This document shows, one piece after another, positions 19,705 through 27,714 of a stretch of 64,000 nucleotides of DNA; within the stretch, counting starts at the first letter, position 1; every line of letters starts with the position of its first letter. Location: contig NZ_JADOBG010000011.1 in the NCBI RefSeq assembly GCF_016786215.1, positions 62,001 through 126,000 on the forward strand, in the 5' to 3' direction. The notes beneath the pieces were generated by a model. That model made no database searches. It was given only the letters and a program-made list of their open reading frames with translations, and was not told the origin of the DNA. This stretch comes from Legionella bononiensis. GTDB taxonomy: Bacteria; Pseudomonadota; Gammaproteobacteria; Legionellales; Legionellaceae. The position numbers and the translations under genes are program-made.

Positions 19705-20781
19705 CTAATAATCCACCAGTTCAATACTGTTGATTTGTTGCTTGAAACGCATGATGCGTCTATACGCATCATCTATTCGTTTAATATCGATCTGATTGTT
19801 CATCACTAGTTGTTCAACGCAATCAATCACTTGAGTCGCTGAAATACTGTCTAATTGATTCGCAAATATCATCATATCTGCACCTGCATTAATTGTAAGA
19901 GCAAGTGACTCATCCAGTGAATAATGTTTTGCAATTGCCTGCATTTGCAAATCATCACTGATGATAACGCCATCATATCCCATGGTCTCTCTTAAAAGCC
20001 CGGTTAAAATTTCATGAGAAAGTGTGGCTGGAAGTCCGTCATTGTCCAATTTTTTATTAACAACATGAGCAGTCATCACCATCACCGGTTTATCACTATC
20101 TCTTAATAAATTACGATAAGGAACTAATTCATCAAATTGAAAGGTATCTGTAACATCGACAAATCCTTCATGCGTATCACCAACAGCACTTCCATGTCCC
20201 GGAAAATGCTTATAGCAGCACCCTATTCCATAACTGCTGAATATCGCAACAAATTGTCTGGCAACCTGAGCTACGAGTTCAGGATTATTTGAAAAACTCC
20301 GACCCAATTTGCCAATGATACCTTGTTGATCATTTAAATTTAAATCCACCACTGGAGCAAAATTAAGATTAAAACCCAAGGATTTTAATGTGGATGCCAT
20401 TTGTCTTGCTTCTTCGTTAAAATCAAGTGTTGACAATTTAGCAAGATCGCAAGGTCTCATTGTGGTCATACATCCATCGATTTTAGATAATCGATCAACA
20501 GCACCACCTTCATAATCTAATGCGATTAATAGTGGAAGTTCTTCATTGCCAGAGAATAACTTGGCAGAGTAATGATTGAGCTGATGGGTCAAATGTTTGA
20601 TTTGAGCCTGGTTTTTTAGATTTTTACCGTACATATCAGTAGACAGGTCTTTATCAAATAATAAAACACCTCCAAGTCCATCATTGGATAACCAGTGAGC
20701 TATAGGGCTATGTTCGTGTAGTTCAGCACCACTAAACCCCATAATCAACATTTGTCCAATTTTATTTCTAAGAGTAACCAT
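19705..20781 (-). CDS. nagZ: Beta-N-acetylhexosaminidase, glycoside hydrolase family 3
   Basis: Removes GlcNAc from anhydro-muropeptides in the cytoplasm during peptidoglycan recycling. Motifs are LLFDKDL, ALDYEGG, KHFPGHGSAVGDTHEG (the His-Asp catalytic loop typical of NagZ) and VIISDDLQM with the nucleophilic Asp. Length is 358 residues from the ATG at 20781; a frame with an ATG at 20820 would add 13 residues. GGGGCGAG upstream of 20781 favours the shorter form. Confidence 0.9.
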   Translation of the reverse strand: MVTLRNKIGQMLIMGFSGAELHEHSPIAHWLSNDGLGGVLLFDKDLSTDMYGKNLKNQAQIKHLTHQLNHYSAKLFSGNEELPLLIALDYEGGAVDRLSKIDGCMTTMRPCDLAKLSTLDFNEEARQMASTLKSLGFNLNFAPVVDLNLNDQQGIIGKLGRSFSNNPELVAQVARQFVAIFSSYGIGCCYKHFPGHGSAVGDTHEGFVDVTDTFQFDELVPYRNLLRDSDKPVMVMTAHVVNKKLDNDGLPATLSHEILTGLLRETMGYDGVIISDDLQMQAIAKHYSLDESLALTINAGADMMIFANQLDSISATQVIDCVEQLVMNNQIDIKRIDDAYRRIMRFKQQINSIELVDY

Positions 20782-20881
20782 TTGCTCGCCCCATCCTGAC
20801 TTATGCACGAAATAATACACAAAGATATGAAGTAAGGCTATGTGTTAATCGCAGAACCTACAAAAAACGCTTGCGATGTCA

Positions 20882-21334
20882 CTACTGTCCGGGTTTGGGT
20901 TCAGGAATGGTACTAAAATCACAGGTACAATTTCCTTTCGCATCCGGAGGTAACGGAACCTGTGAAAAATCAGCTGTAAAACAAACGGGAATAGTCCAGG
21001 CTATATGCTTTGGATCACTCGTTCTAGGCAAAGTCCAGCTTTTAAGAGCAGAATAAGTTTTACCTTCTTCACTTTGCCAAAAAACAGGCGCATATCGAGC
21101 ATAATAAAGTAAACGTTGGCCAGAGGTACAAGTAAACTCCGTCCGTCCCCAGGTTTTTCCTTTTGGTACAGTGAGGCTGAATAATTTATCATGAGTGGTC
21201 GCATCAAAAACATCTACAGATACATCGTAATTAGTCCAACAATTATCTTTAGCCAAAGTATAGTAACAGCTAAAAGACCAGCTTGGACTAGTAAAAAAAA
21301 TCATCAAAGAAAGAACTAATAGACGCATCATCAT
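20882..21334 (-). CDS. Exported small protein, paralogue A
   Basis: Function unknown. From the first of three tandem ATGs at 21334 the product has 150 residues with a signal peptide ending about SWSFS. The mature part starts CYYTLAKDNCWTNYDV and has six cysteines, a VPKGKTWGR segment and the ending CDFSTIPEPKPGQ. AAGGGC precedes the ATG cluster. It is about three quarters identical to the product at 21470-21922, and a 16-base block (21375-21390) lies at the same distance upstream in both. Likely periplasmic or secreted. Confidence 0.75.
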   Translation of the reverse strand: MMMRLLVLSLMIFFTSPSWSFSCYYTLAKDNCWTNYDVSVDVFDATTHDKLFSLTVPKGKTWGRTEFTCTSGQRLLYYARYAPVFWQSEEGKTYSALKSWTLPRTSDPKHIAWTIPVCFTADFSQVPLPPDAKGNCTCDFSTIPEPKPGQ

Positions 21335-21374
21335 AATAAGCCCTTGTTTAACCAGATGTACTAATATTGATTTA

Positions 21375-21390
21375 AGTATATACAATTCTT
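21375..21390 (-). promoter_or_regulatory. Putative promoter block of paralogue A
   Basis: AAGAATTGTATATACT (minus strand) is identical to 21964-21979 and stands about 41 bases ahead of the start codon in both paralogues. TATACT could be the -10 box; no strong -35 is seen. Confidence 0.4.
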
Positions 21391-21469
21391 AATAGAAATG
21401 TTGTGTTGTGGTAATCCAGCATAGGCAAGATGGAGGAAATCTATTTCACGAAAATTCAGTGCTATGCCA

Positions 21470-21922
21470 CTACTGTTTAGGTTTTGGTTCAGGAATGTTA
21501 CTAAAATCACACTTACAATTCCCTTTCGCATCAGGTGGTAAAGGAACTTGTGAAAAATCAGCTGGGAAACAAACGGGGATAGTCCAGGCTAAATCACCTG
21601 GATTTATTTTACCCGGTAACGTCCAGTTCCTTAAGGCAGGATATGTTTTGCCTTGTTCACTTTGCCAAAAAACGGGAGAATATCGAGAATAATAAAGTAA
21701 ACTTTGAGCCGGGGTACAACTAAACTCCGCCCGTCCCCAGGATTTTCCTTTTGGAACAGTAAGGCTGAATACTTTATTTAGATTGGATGCGTCAATGACG
21801 TCTACAGTTACATCATAATTAGTCCAACAATTGTCTTTAGCTAATGTATAGAAACACGTGAAAGACCAGATTGGGCCACTAAAAAAAATCATCCAGAAAA
21901 GAATTGAAAGACGCATTTTCAT
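21470..21922 (-). CDS. Exported small protein, paralogue B
   Basis: Function unknown; sister of the product at 20882-21334. From the ATG at 21922 it has 150 residues, with a signal peptide ending near IWSFT and the same mature start CFYTLAKDNCWTNYDV, VPKGKSWGR, QSEQGKTYPAL and ending PEPKPKQ. The six cysteines are conserved with paralogue A, suggesting disulfide bonds in the periplasm or outside. The 86-base-plus spacer between the copies was duplicated with the gene. Confidence 0.75.
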   Translation of the reverse strand: MKMRLSILFWMIFFSGPIWSFTCFYTLAKDNCWTNYDVTVDVIDASNLNKVFSLTVPKGKSWGRAEFSCTPAQSLLYYSRYSPVFWQSEQGKTYPALRNWTLPGKINPGDLAWTIPVCFPADFSQVPLPPDAKGNCKCDFSNIPEPKPKQ

Positions 21923-21963
21923 AATAAGGCTGTGTATTAACCAGATCAAATAATAATATGTTG

Positions 21964-21979
21964 AGTATATACAATTCTT
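21964..21979 (-). promoter_or_regulatory. Putative promoter block of paralogue B
   Basis: Same 16 bases as 21375-21390 and same distance to the start codon, which supports a preserved promoter rather than chance. Confidence 0.4.
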
Positions 21980-22093
21980 GATAAAATTGTATCGTGTTCG
22001 TTATTTAACACGAAAAGAGGTGAGAGGTACTGCAAGAAAGAATAAGTTGAATTCCCTTTCAACTCGCGATCATTTTAAATGCCATTCCATAAA

Positions 22094-22543
22094 TCAGGGG
22101 CAAAAACAACAGTTGTCTTCATAATCTTCATCTCTTTCAGACTCAGCTTCGATTCCTGGATTAATTGTCTGTCCCAGCGCCATCAAACCAAATCCCAAAG
22201 CCAGTACTGTGGCGGCTAAAGCCCAACCTGCCAGTATCGCCGCCCCCACCGCAGGCACTCCTAAAGCGACGGATAAACCTACCGCAATTATTGAAGTAAT
22301 TGGAGAGGCAATAAGCAAAGGAAGCGGATCAAATTTTGGTCCCCAAAACATGGTTCCCAAAATATAACCGGTTAAAAAACTATTATGATGTTTTTCAGCA
22401 TAGGCAAGAAGGACGATATCAATTGAAACCGTACCGATTGCAGCCATAATCAATAAACCAGCTCCACCACCATACATTAAGCCTTTTCCTATGATTAAAC
22501 TAAAATCAGCAACTCCCTTTTGCATGGTATTCTCTAAAGACAT
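22094..22543 (-). CDS. Small glycine-rich membrane protein with acidic, cysteine-ended tail
   Basis: Not recognised. From the ATG at 22543, behind a strong GGAGAAGGA site, the product has 149 residues. Hydrophobic glycine/alanine-rich segments lie at about 16-46, 76-95 and 98-127. The tail is acidic (IEAESERDEDYED) and ends in NCCFCP. Acid-rich tails are common in Dot/Icm-exported proteins of Legionella and clustered terminal cysteines are often lipidated, so an effector role is conceivable, but this is inference. An ordinary inner-membrane protein is the other reading. Confidence 0.65.
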   Translation of the reverse strand: MSLENTMQKGVADFSLIIGKGLMYGGGAGLLIMAAIGTVSIDIVLLAYAEKHHNSFLTGYILGTMFWGPKFDPLPLLIASPITSIIAVGLSVALGVPAVGAAILAGWALAATVLALGFGLMALGQTINPGIEAESERDEDYEDNCCFCP

Positions 22544-22775
22544 AATTAATTCCTTCTCCAGTAAAAAAAAATGCAAAATACATCATATTTAAACCATAAT
22601 CAATAAATTTTAATCATATATTTTTTATATCAGCATTAAGAAGATGTATGAAAAACTCCAAAATCGAGGCAAAAAGAGTGATGTAACTGTTCTATAAACT
22701 CGGAAGTTTTGTCATACTGAAGTGATAAATGACCAAGTTACTTACCCTAATTTTCAGTTCATTTCATGCATAGTC

Positions 22776-22802
22776 TTGCATTTATTTTCTGACAAGTATA
22801 AG
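22776..22802 (+). promoter_or_regulatory. Probable tRNA promoter
   Basis: TTGCAT at 22776-22781 and TATAAG at 22797-22802 are spaced by 15 bases, followed by a GC-rich discriminator (TTGGCCGG) and the tRNA 11 bases on. The short spacing is non-ideal. Confidence 0.4.
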
Positions 22803-22813
22803 CTTGGCCGGTT

Positions 22814-22901
22814 GGAGAGGTGGCCGAGTGGTTGAAGGCGCACGCCTGGAAAGTGTGTATACGGCAACGTATCGAGGGTTCGAATCCCTCTCTCTCCGCC
22901 A
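22814..22901 (+). tRNA. tRNA-Ser (anticodon GGA)
   Basis: An 88-base class II tRNA with encoded CCA. The acceptor stem GGAGAGG pairs with TCTCTCC, the anticodon arm CACGC-CTGGAAA-GTGTG shows GGA at 22848-22850, a long variable arm (TATACGGCAACGTATC) is present, and the T arm is GAGGG-TTCGAAT-CCCTC. It reads serine codons UCC and UCU. Confidence 0.96.
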
Positions 22902-22977
22902 AAATAAATCTCACGCCCATACACTATAAAATAAGCTTCGCTTTCTGAATGAACTAATTTAATTAGGGATATGACAG

Positions 22978-23619
22978 ATGAAAATGAAATTACAATTATT
23001 CACATTAGGAATTTTATTATCAGTCAACGTATTCGCAGACGGATACTACCCCGAATTAACATCACAAGATCAGCCCTGGACAGTCATAGCAAGTGTAGGC
23101 AATGGGAGATTTCAAGATATATATTCTAATGATGGAAAATCAGTTATTGGACGCCTGGCTCTAGGAAATGAACTGATGCTGTCTGGAGATTTTGCCCTCG
23201 GACTGGAGTTAGGGGTGCAAAATGGCCATCAGATGCGTCTAAAGATTCCTAATGAAACATTAGCTGTTCTGGAATGGCTTCCTGTTAAAACGACTCTTGG
23301 CCCCATGCTTGATTTATTAATTACAGCTAAGAGCGACCCTTTATTTGGCAGTTCCTTCTTTGCTCAGTTGAAAGGTGGTGTTGCGTACCGATACTGGCAA
23401 GTGGAACATCGGCCGATTAAAGAGATCTCACAACTTGCAGGTGAACTCCAAGCTGGTTTTGGTTATCCAATCACTGCCTTGGCCAGTTTAAATGTGTTGT
23501 ATCAGGGTGTATACGGTAACGACCCGAAACTGAGAATTTATAATTCAACTAAAACTGCAAGTATCTCTAATATACCCATCTTGCATGCTGTATTATTAGG
23601 CCTTACTGTAAACCTCTAA
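22978..23619 (+). CDS. Outer-membrane beta-barrel protein, Legionella-type
   Basis: A signal peptide of about 20 residues ends at VFADG. The mature part alternates polar and hydrophobic residues with many glycines (GRLALGNELMLSG, FALGLELGVQNG, LKGGVAYRYW, AGELQAGFGYP) and ends in an aromatic-poor but amphipathic LLGLTVNL, as in small eight-stranded barrels. Length is 213 residues. It stands alone after the tRNA gene; AATTAGGGATATGACAG precedes the ATG. Ligand or role is unknown. A second barrel protein of different sequence is at 26797-27561. Confidence 0.72.
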   Translation: MKMKLQLFTLGILLSVNVFADGYYPELTSQDQPWTVIASVGNGRFQDIYSNDGKSVIGRLALGNELMLSGDFALGLELGVQNGHQMRLKIPNETLAVLEWLPVKTTLGPMLDLLITAKSDPLFGSSFFAQLKGGVAYRYWQVEHRPIKEISQLAGELQAGFGYPITALASLNVLYQGVYGNDPKLRIYNSTKTASISNIPILHAVLLGLTVNL

Positions 23620-23837
23620 ATTCAAAACAACAAACCTCTAAATTCAAAACAAACAAAGTGCTGGATTTGTATTGAATTAAAAGAAAAATGAATTCATTGC
23701 TGATTATCTTTATTTTCTATAAATTGCACTTAAATCAATATATAAGACTATAATTTAGTCATCAGATAGTAATAAAACCACTATAGAGATCGAGTGTAGT
23801 ATCCAATTTGCAATGATGACTTCAATGGAGTAGTACC

Positions 23838-24107
23838 ATGAAAGAAAAACATTATGCCTATAAGATAACTCAATCCCCTGCAGATCTGGTTTGTAGTCAT
23901 GCTGAAATTGAAGAAGATAAAATGCTGGACCTCTTAATTGAAATTCAGAATGATCATACAGAAGGTATATTCTGGATATTTAAGCAGTTTGGTGATCTTC
24001 CGAAAGAACCTTTGAGTATTATCGATTGTACGCATAACAGAATATACTACCACTACTCTGGAGAAGTAGAACAATTGAAAGATGCCATAAAAAAATTGAC
24101 TCATTGA
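23838..24107 (+). CDS. Small soluble protein of unknown function
   Basis: Not recognised. The 89-residue product is acidic, without signal peptide or membrane segment, and contains SHAEIEEDKMLDLLIEIQND and an IYYHYSGEVEQLKDAIKKLTH end predicted helical. The frame is ended by tandem stops (TGATGA). A GGAGTAGTACC sequence precedes the ATG as a ribosome site. Its flanks are AT-rich non-coding DNA. Confidence 0.6.
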   Translation: MKEKHYAYKITQSPADLVCSHAEIEEDKMLDLLIEIQNDHTEGIFWIFKQFGDLPKEPLSIIDCTHNRIYYHYSGEVEQLKDAIKKLTH

Positions 24108-24465
24108 TGAGCGTTATCCAATGAGAGCGCAATACCATTGTTTTTTTCTGTACTCACAAAGTTGTTTTAGCTTGCTTTGAGGATTTGAGGCACAACATAG
24201 AGAACTTCAATAAGAGCGTGTGCTCATCACTCTTCAAAACCGAAAATCCGATCATGAAGGACTTAATCTTCATCAATTAGCAAGATGCAATACTACGCTC
24301 TCGAAGAAACCAATTGTACAATTATTGAAATTATTAAGGTCAATTAAATCTAAAAGTTCAAAATGAATTTGAATTGTTCTTTTTTAGATCCTCAAATCTC
24401 TAGACAAATGCACGATTATTAGTAACCATTCAGCTCATTATTCTTTCTAATCTTGAAGAGGCACA
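24108..24465. other. Intergenic region before the CAP-domain gene
   Basis: About 358 AT-rich bases. TTCAAAATGAATTTGAA followed by TTGTTCTTTTTT at 24357-24385 is hairpin plus T-run and could be a weak rightward terminator. No other feature is seen. Confidence 0.35.
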
Positions 24466-25026
24466 ATGATGTACTTAAACAAAACTAAAATAACAGTAAT
24501 TCTCACTTCCATAATTTTAAACTTATTTCAATTGGCTTTTGCAGGAAAATCTATAGAGAAAGCTAGTAACGATACAGCCATTCAAAATGCCATTTTGTAT
24601 TACATTAATGAGTACAGACACCAGCATGGATTAAGCCCTCTCAAAATGGACAACCGAATTGTTAAAGAAGCAAAGCAACACTCTTTAGATATGGCAAATC
24701 ATAAAATGCCATTTGGCCATAAATATTTTAAAAGTCGCATCGACCGTTTACATAGTCAAATCAAAGATTCCAACGCTGGCGCTGAAAACGTAGCGTTTAA
24801 TTATAAAGATGCACAGGATGTAGTAAAGAACTGGTTACGCAGCCCAGGACACAAACAAAACATAGATGGAAATTATAATCTTACTGGTATCGGAATTGCT
24901 CGTGATAAAAATGGAAAAATATACTTTACTCAAATTTTTCTAAAAACAGGAACGAACAGTAAATATGCTGCTAGAAAGCCCTTTACTCATTTATTCAATA
25001 ATTCACTATTCAAAAGAACAGCTTAA
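24466..25026 (+). CDS. Secreted CAP (SCP/PR-1-like) domain protein
   Basis: A signal peptide covers about residues 1-27 (ending QLAFAG). The CAP domain follows: YINEYRHQHGLSPLK, ANHKMPFGH with a conserved His, NAGAENVAFN with the conserved Glu, and NWLRSPGHKQNI with the second His, then GIGIARDKNGKIYFTQIF. These are the family's cavity residues. CAP proteins in bacteria are secreted and bind lipids or other ligands; the exact role is unknown. The ending is basic (FKRTA). Two ATGs in tandem make the exact start ambiguous by one codon. Confidence 0.88.
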   Translation: MMYLNKTKITVILTSIILNLFQLAFAGKSIEKASNDTAIQNAILYYINEYRHQHGLSPLKMDNRIVKEAKQHSLDMANHKMPFGHKYFKSRIDRLHSQIKDSNAGAENVAFNYKDAQDVVKNWLRSPGHKQNIDGNYNLTGIGIARDKNGKIYFTQIFLKTGTNSKYAARKPFTHLFNNSLFKRTA

Positions 25027-25314
25027 GATTAATGAATCACTGGTTCAACAATTGTGTTCAACCAGTGTTCACCATGAGCATCGAGGCACTTAACGAAATC
25101 TTTGCAATAAACCCATTTTAGTCAGTGGATTTAATAAAAATAGTAGCCTATTATAGAATCATAGGCGGTACACATTGTTCAGCCAACATCACAACATTGG
25201 AAGCCAGATTGAGAATGTGGTGAGCATGCTTAGCCAGACTAAGAAGCCAAAAACATTCCGGAGGAGTCCACCTAGTGAACTAGGACTGTAATCAATCTTG
25301 CTGTCTATATCCAC
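25027..25314. other. Intergenic region after the CAP-domain gene
   Basis: About 290 bases without a gene. CCTAGTGAACTAGG at 25271-25284 is a short palindrome. Nothing else recognisable was seen. Confidence 0.3.
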
Positions 25315-25317
25315 TTT

Positions 25318-25350
25318 AAAAAAACAGGGCGTATATTATACGCCCTTTTT
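25318..25350. terminator. Bidirectional rho-independent terminator
   Basis: GGGCGTAT-ATT-ATACGCCC forms a perfect stem with an A-run on the left (AAAAAAAC) and a T-rich run on the right (TTTTTATTTT). It can end both the CAP-domain transcript and, read leftward, the TIG/DUF1566 gene stopping at 25357. Confidence 0.8.
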
Positions 25351-25356
25351 ATTTTA

Positions 25357-26790
25357 TCAAGGTACAATTCCCCGAACACAACGTACAGCATAAGTATTGG
25401 CTTTACTGATTGAAAATCTGGTTCCTGCTAATGTAAAGTTCTGAGCCCATGCTTGAACCGGGTGCAAGGCATTAGGTGGGTCTTCTGTAGACGACCAATA
25501 AATTCCCGATGCAATTAAGTTATTACTATAGATACAATTAAGCTGGTCTTTAGCCGGTAAAAACCAATCACTATAACATGCATTCCCCGTTTGACAGGGA
25601 GAATTTCCTTGCGAGTCCACTGAAAACGTCTTGCAAAGACCGGCAGCATAATTAGTTGGACTGCCCAGTGCGAGCACTATCGCTGCAGTGTTAGTCGCTC
25701 CATCAAGATTATGCTGTGCGCTGGCTCCTATTACGGTACTTGTTCCTCCCCACTGGATCCCGGAACTATTATCTACCGTAGTCATTATAAGTTGCTGTAC
25801 CGCCCCAACATTCAAACAGGCAATCTCTCCGCCACCTGATGGTTGCCCTACAGCTGTAGCCAAATACGTGAAACCGTTAACCAATGAAGTACTTCCCTGA
25901 GTCGCGGTGAGCACCACATCAACCAGACCCACTCCCGCTCTTGGTGGCGTTACCGCGGTGACCGTGTTTGAATTGACAACATGAACAAACGAAGCTGCTA
26001 TCCCCCCAAATGTAATGTTTTGCGTTGAAGATAAATTAGTTCCAGTCAAAGTCACTCCTGTTCCCCCTATCAAAGGTCCCGAAGCAGGAGAAATTCCAGA
26101 GAGAGAAGGTATCCCTTCATATGTAAAACCATCATTCAAAGTATCACTGCCACCTGAAGTCGTAATACTGACATCTACAGAACCTTGAGGATGAGCCGGT
26201 GTGACAGCGATCACTGTTGTAGAATTAACCACGTTTAACCCAGTAGCCTCTATGCCGCCAAAAGTAACTCGTGTGGTATCCATTAAATTAACACCCGTCA
26301 GAGTAACTGAGGTTCCACCCAGTTGTGTTCCAGCGGCAGGATTGATCGCGGTTAATACAGGAACCAAAGCAGGCGCCTTGCTGATATGCAATATATTAAA
26401 TTGACCAGGTCTATAACATTCATTAATTAAGCCCTGCTGGCAGACAACTGGCCCATCATTAATGGGTTGGGTTAATTGACTGCCCTTGATTCGTAAGGAC
26501 AGAATGCAAGAACGGCCTTTCGTGGATAAAACAAAAACGCTTCCGCAAATATCCGGTCCAGTAGTAACCTGGGTCACGCCCGGAATGGGAGTCATTACCA
26601 GAGTATGAGGCCTATTTGTTTGACTGGTCACCCGATATTGAATTGTCACTGTACTGTTTTCAGGAACTGCGACTTGCGTAGCCGTCAAAGGGCTAAATGT
26701 CCATAACGGGATCCCCGCATGCACTGCTGTCAACATAAATAAGGATAAAAATCCCAACAACACTCTGAACAGTATATTATTTGCTTGCAT
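25357..26790 (-). CDS. Secreted protein with two IPT/TIG repeats and C-terminal DUF1566 domain
   Basis: A signal peptide ends about residue 25 (VHAG). Residues 27-135 form an N-terminal domain (PLWTFSPLTAT, two cysteines in CGSVFVLSTKGRSCILSL). Two IPT/TIG Ig-like repeats follow at about 145-225 and 230-310, each with P..GP/GTQ-GGT-VTLTGTNL and NSTTVIAVTP patterns. The last 160 residues (LNVGAVQQLIM, CYSDWFLPAKDQLNCIY, IYWSSTED, YAVRCVRG) are the DUF1566 domain also found at the end of the Legionella collagen-like adhesin Lcl. A surface or extracellular binding role is likely. It lies 6 bases behind the barrel gene at 26797 and is probably cotranscribed with it. Confidence 0.85.
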   Translation of the reverse strand: MQANNILFRVLLGFLSLFMLTAVHAGIPLWTFSPLTATQVAVPENSTVTIQYRVTSQTNRPHTLVMTPIPGVTQVTTGPDICGSVFVLSTKGRSCILSLRIKGSQLTQPINDGPVVCQQGLINECYRPGQFNILHISKAPALVPVLTAINPAAGTQLGGTSVTLTGVNLMDTTRVTFGGIEATGLNVVNSTTVIAVTPAHPQGSVDVSITTSGGSDTLNDGFTYEGIPSLSGISPASGPLIGGTGVTLTGTNLSSTQNITFGGIAASFVHVVNSNTVTAVTPPRAGVGLVDVVLTATQGSTSLVNGFTYLATAVGQPSGGGEIACLNVGAVQQLIMTTVDNSSGIQWGGTSTVIGASAQHNLDGATNTAAIVLALGSPTNYAAGLCKTFSVDSQGNSPCQTGNACYSDWFLPAKDQLNCIYSNNLIASGIYWSSTEDPPNALHPVQAWAQNFTLAGTRFSISKANTYAVRCVRGIVP

Positions 26791-26796
26791 CGTTCA

Positions 26797-27561
26797 TTAC
26801 CCTGCAACTACTGTGATATTGAGCATAACACCATGAGTATAAAAGTGATTTAAACTTAAACCAGTACCCAACGTTTGTCCGAAAGCTCTACCCAATTGAC
26901 TTTTCCTCCAATCGGCGAACTCATAACCAATACCCATTTGCCAATTTTGATTTAGTGCTTTTTGCACTCCAGCCCCAAGAGTATAAGTCAATGTTGTCTT
27001 ATTATGAGAATCGAAATCTGGAGTAGGCAATGCTTCAAAAATAACAGGACGATTGAAAAAATCAGATGCTCGATTAAATCCTGCTCCCACACTGGCACTT
27101 ATCCAGGGAGTAACAATAAACCCTAAATCGGATAATAATTTCCCTTTTAGCGCAATGTGACTGTGTTGCACTTTATAGCTGTATACAAAATTGTTAAATT
27201 CTGGATCTGCGTCATCCCAGATACCACCATTGAGTCTGGCCTTGCCAGTCGTAGCGAATGCAATACCTAATTGACCGCTAAAGGAATTATATAATTTTTT
27301 TTGTATCCCTAGAAAAAACTCACCATCAGCTAAAGTATGACTGGATTTATTTGCCGCATAAGTTTTTTCTATATCAGGTGTTAAAAAGAATGTCTGAGTT
27401 TCACCACCATCTTGCCATACAGGGCCCGCACTCAATGTAGCGATATAATTCCAGGGAGCGATTGGATGAGTACCCATTGTGCCAGAAACAACATCCGTGC
27501 TTGATACAACGACAAATAACGACAGCATTACAGTGGATAAATTCCGTTTAATATGATACAT
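26797..27561 (-). CDS. Outer-membrane beta-barrel protein
   Basis: 254 residues with a signal peptide ending near VVSGT. The mature start is typical of Legionella barrel proteins (WNYIATLSAGPVW). Alternating strands follow: GEFFLGIQKKL, GQLGIAFATTG, HIALKGKLLSDLGF, PWISASVGAGFNRA, LTYTLGAGVQKAL and WQMGIGYEFADWR; the end HGVMLNITVVAG is the last strand. Ligand unknown. It precedes the TIG/DUF1566 gene with a 6-base gap, which suggests that the two act together at the surface. Confidence 0.8.
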   Translation of the reverse strand: MYHIKRNLSTVMLSLFVVVSSTDVVSGTMGTHPIAPWNYIATLSAGPVWQDGGETQTFFLTPDIEKTYAANKSSHTLADGEFFLGIQKKLYNSFSGQLGIAFATTGKARLNGGIWDDADPEFNNFVYSYKVQHSHIALKGKLLSDLGFIVTPWISASVGAGFNRASDFFNRPVIFEALPTPDFDSHNKTTLTYTLGAGVQKALNQNWQMGIGYEFADWRKSQLGRAFGQTLGTGLSLNHFYTHGVMLNITVVAG

Positions 27562-27640
27562 CCATTCTATCCTATTGAAAATTCAGGTTAATTTACATCA
27601 TATAAAGAATTCACAGTAATGCCAACACGTATTCTTGCAT

Positions 27641-27670
27641 TTGACATTTTATTCAGTAGCAAATTATTCT
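27641..27670 (+). promoter_or_regulatory. Probable sigma-70 promoter of pntAA
   Basis: TTGACA at 27641-27646 and TATTCT at 27665-27670 are spaced by 18 bases. The predicted start of transcription is near 27677, 38 bases before the pntAA ATG. Confidence 0.5.
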
Positions 27671-27714
27671 AATCTACACTAGGATAGTTTATAGAACGGT
27701 AAAAGGATTACCCC

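Noticed and set aside
19278..19809. Two open frames over the triplicated unit
   Set aside because: They repeat the same peptide because the DNA repeats; the second also runs into nagZ on the opposite strand.
22814..22901. Integration site at the tRNA-Ser gene
   Set aside because: No integrase and no repeat of the tRNA 3' end was seen downstream in the window.
24280..24345. Short frame beginning MQYYALEETN
   Set aside because: Only about 20 codons, no ribosome site, no family likeness.
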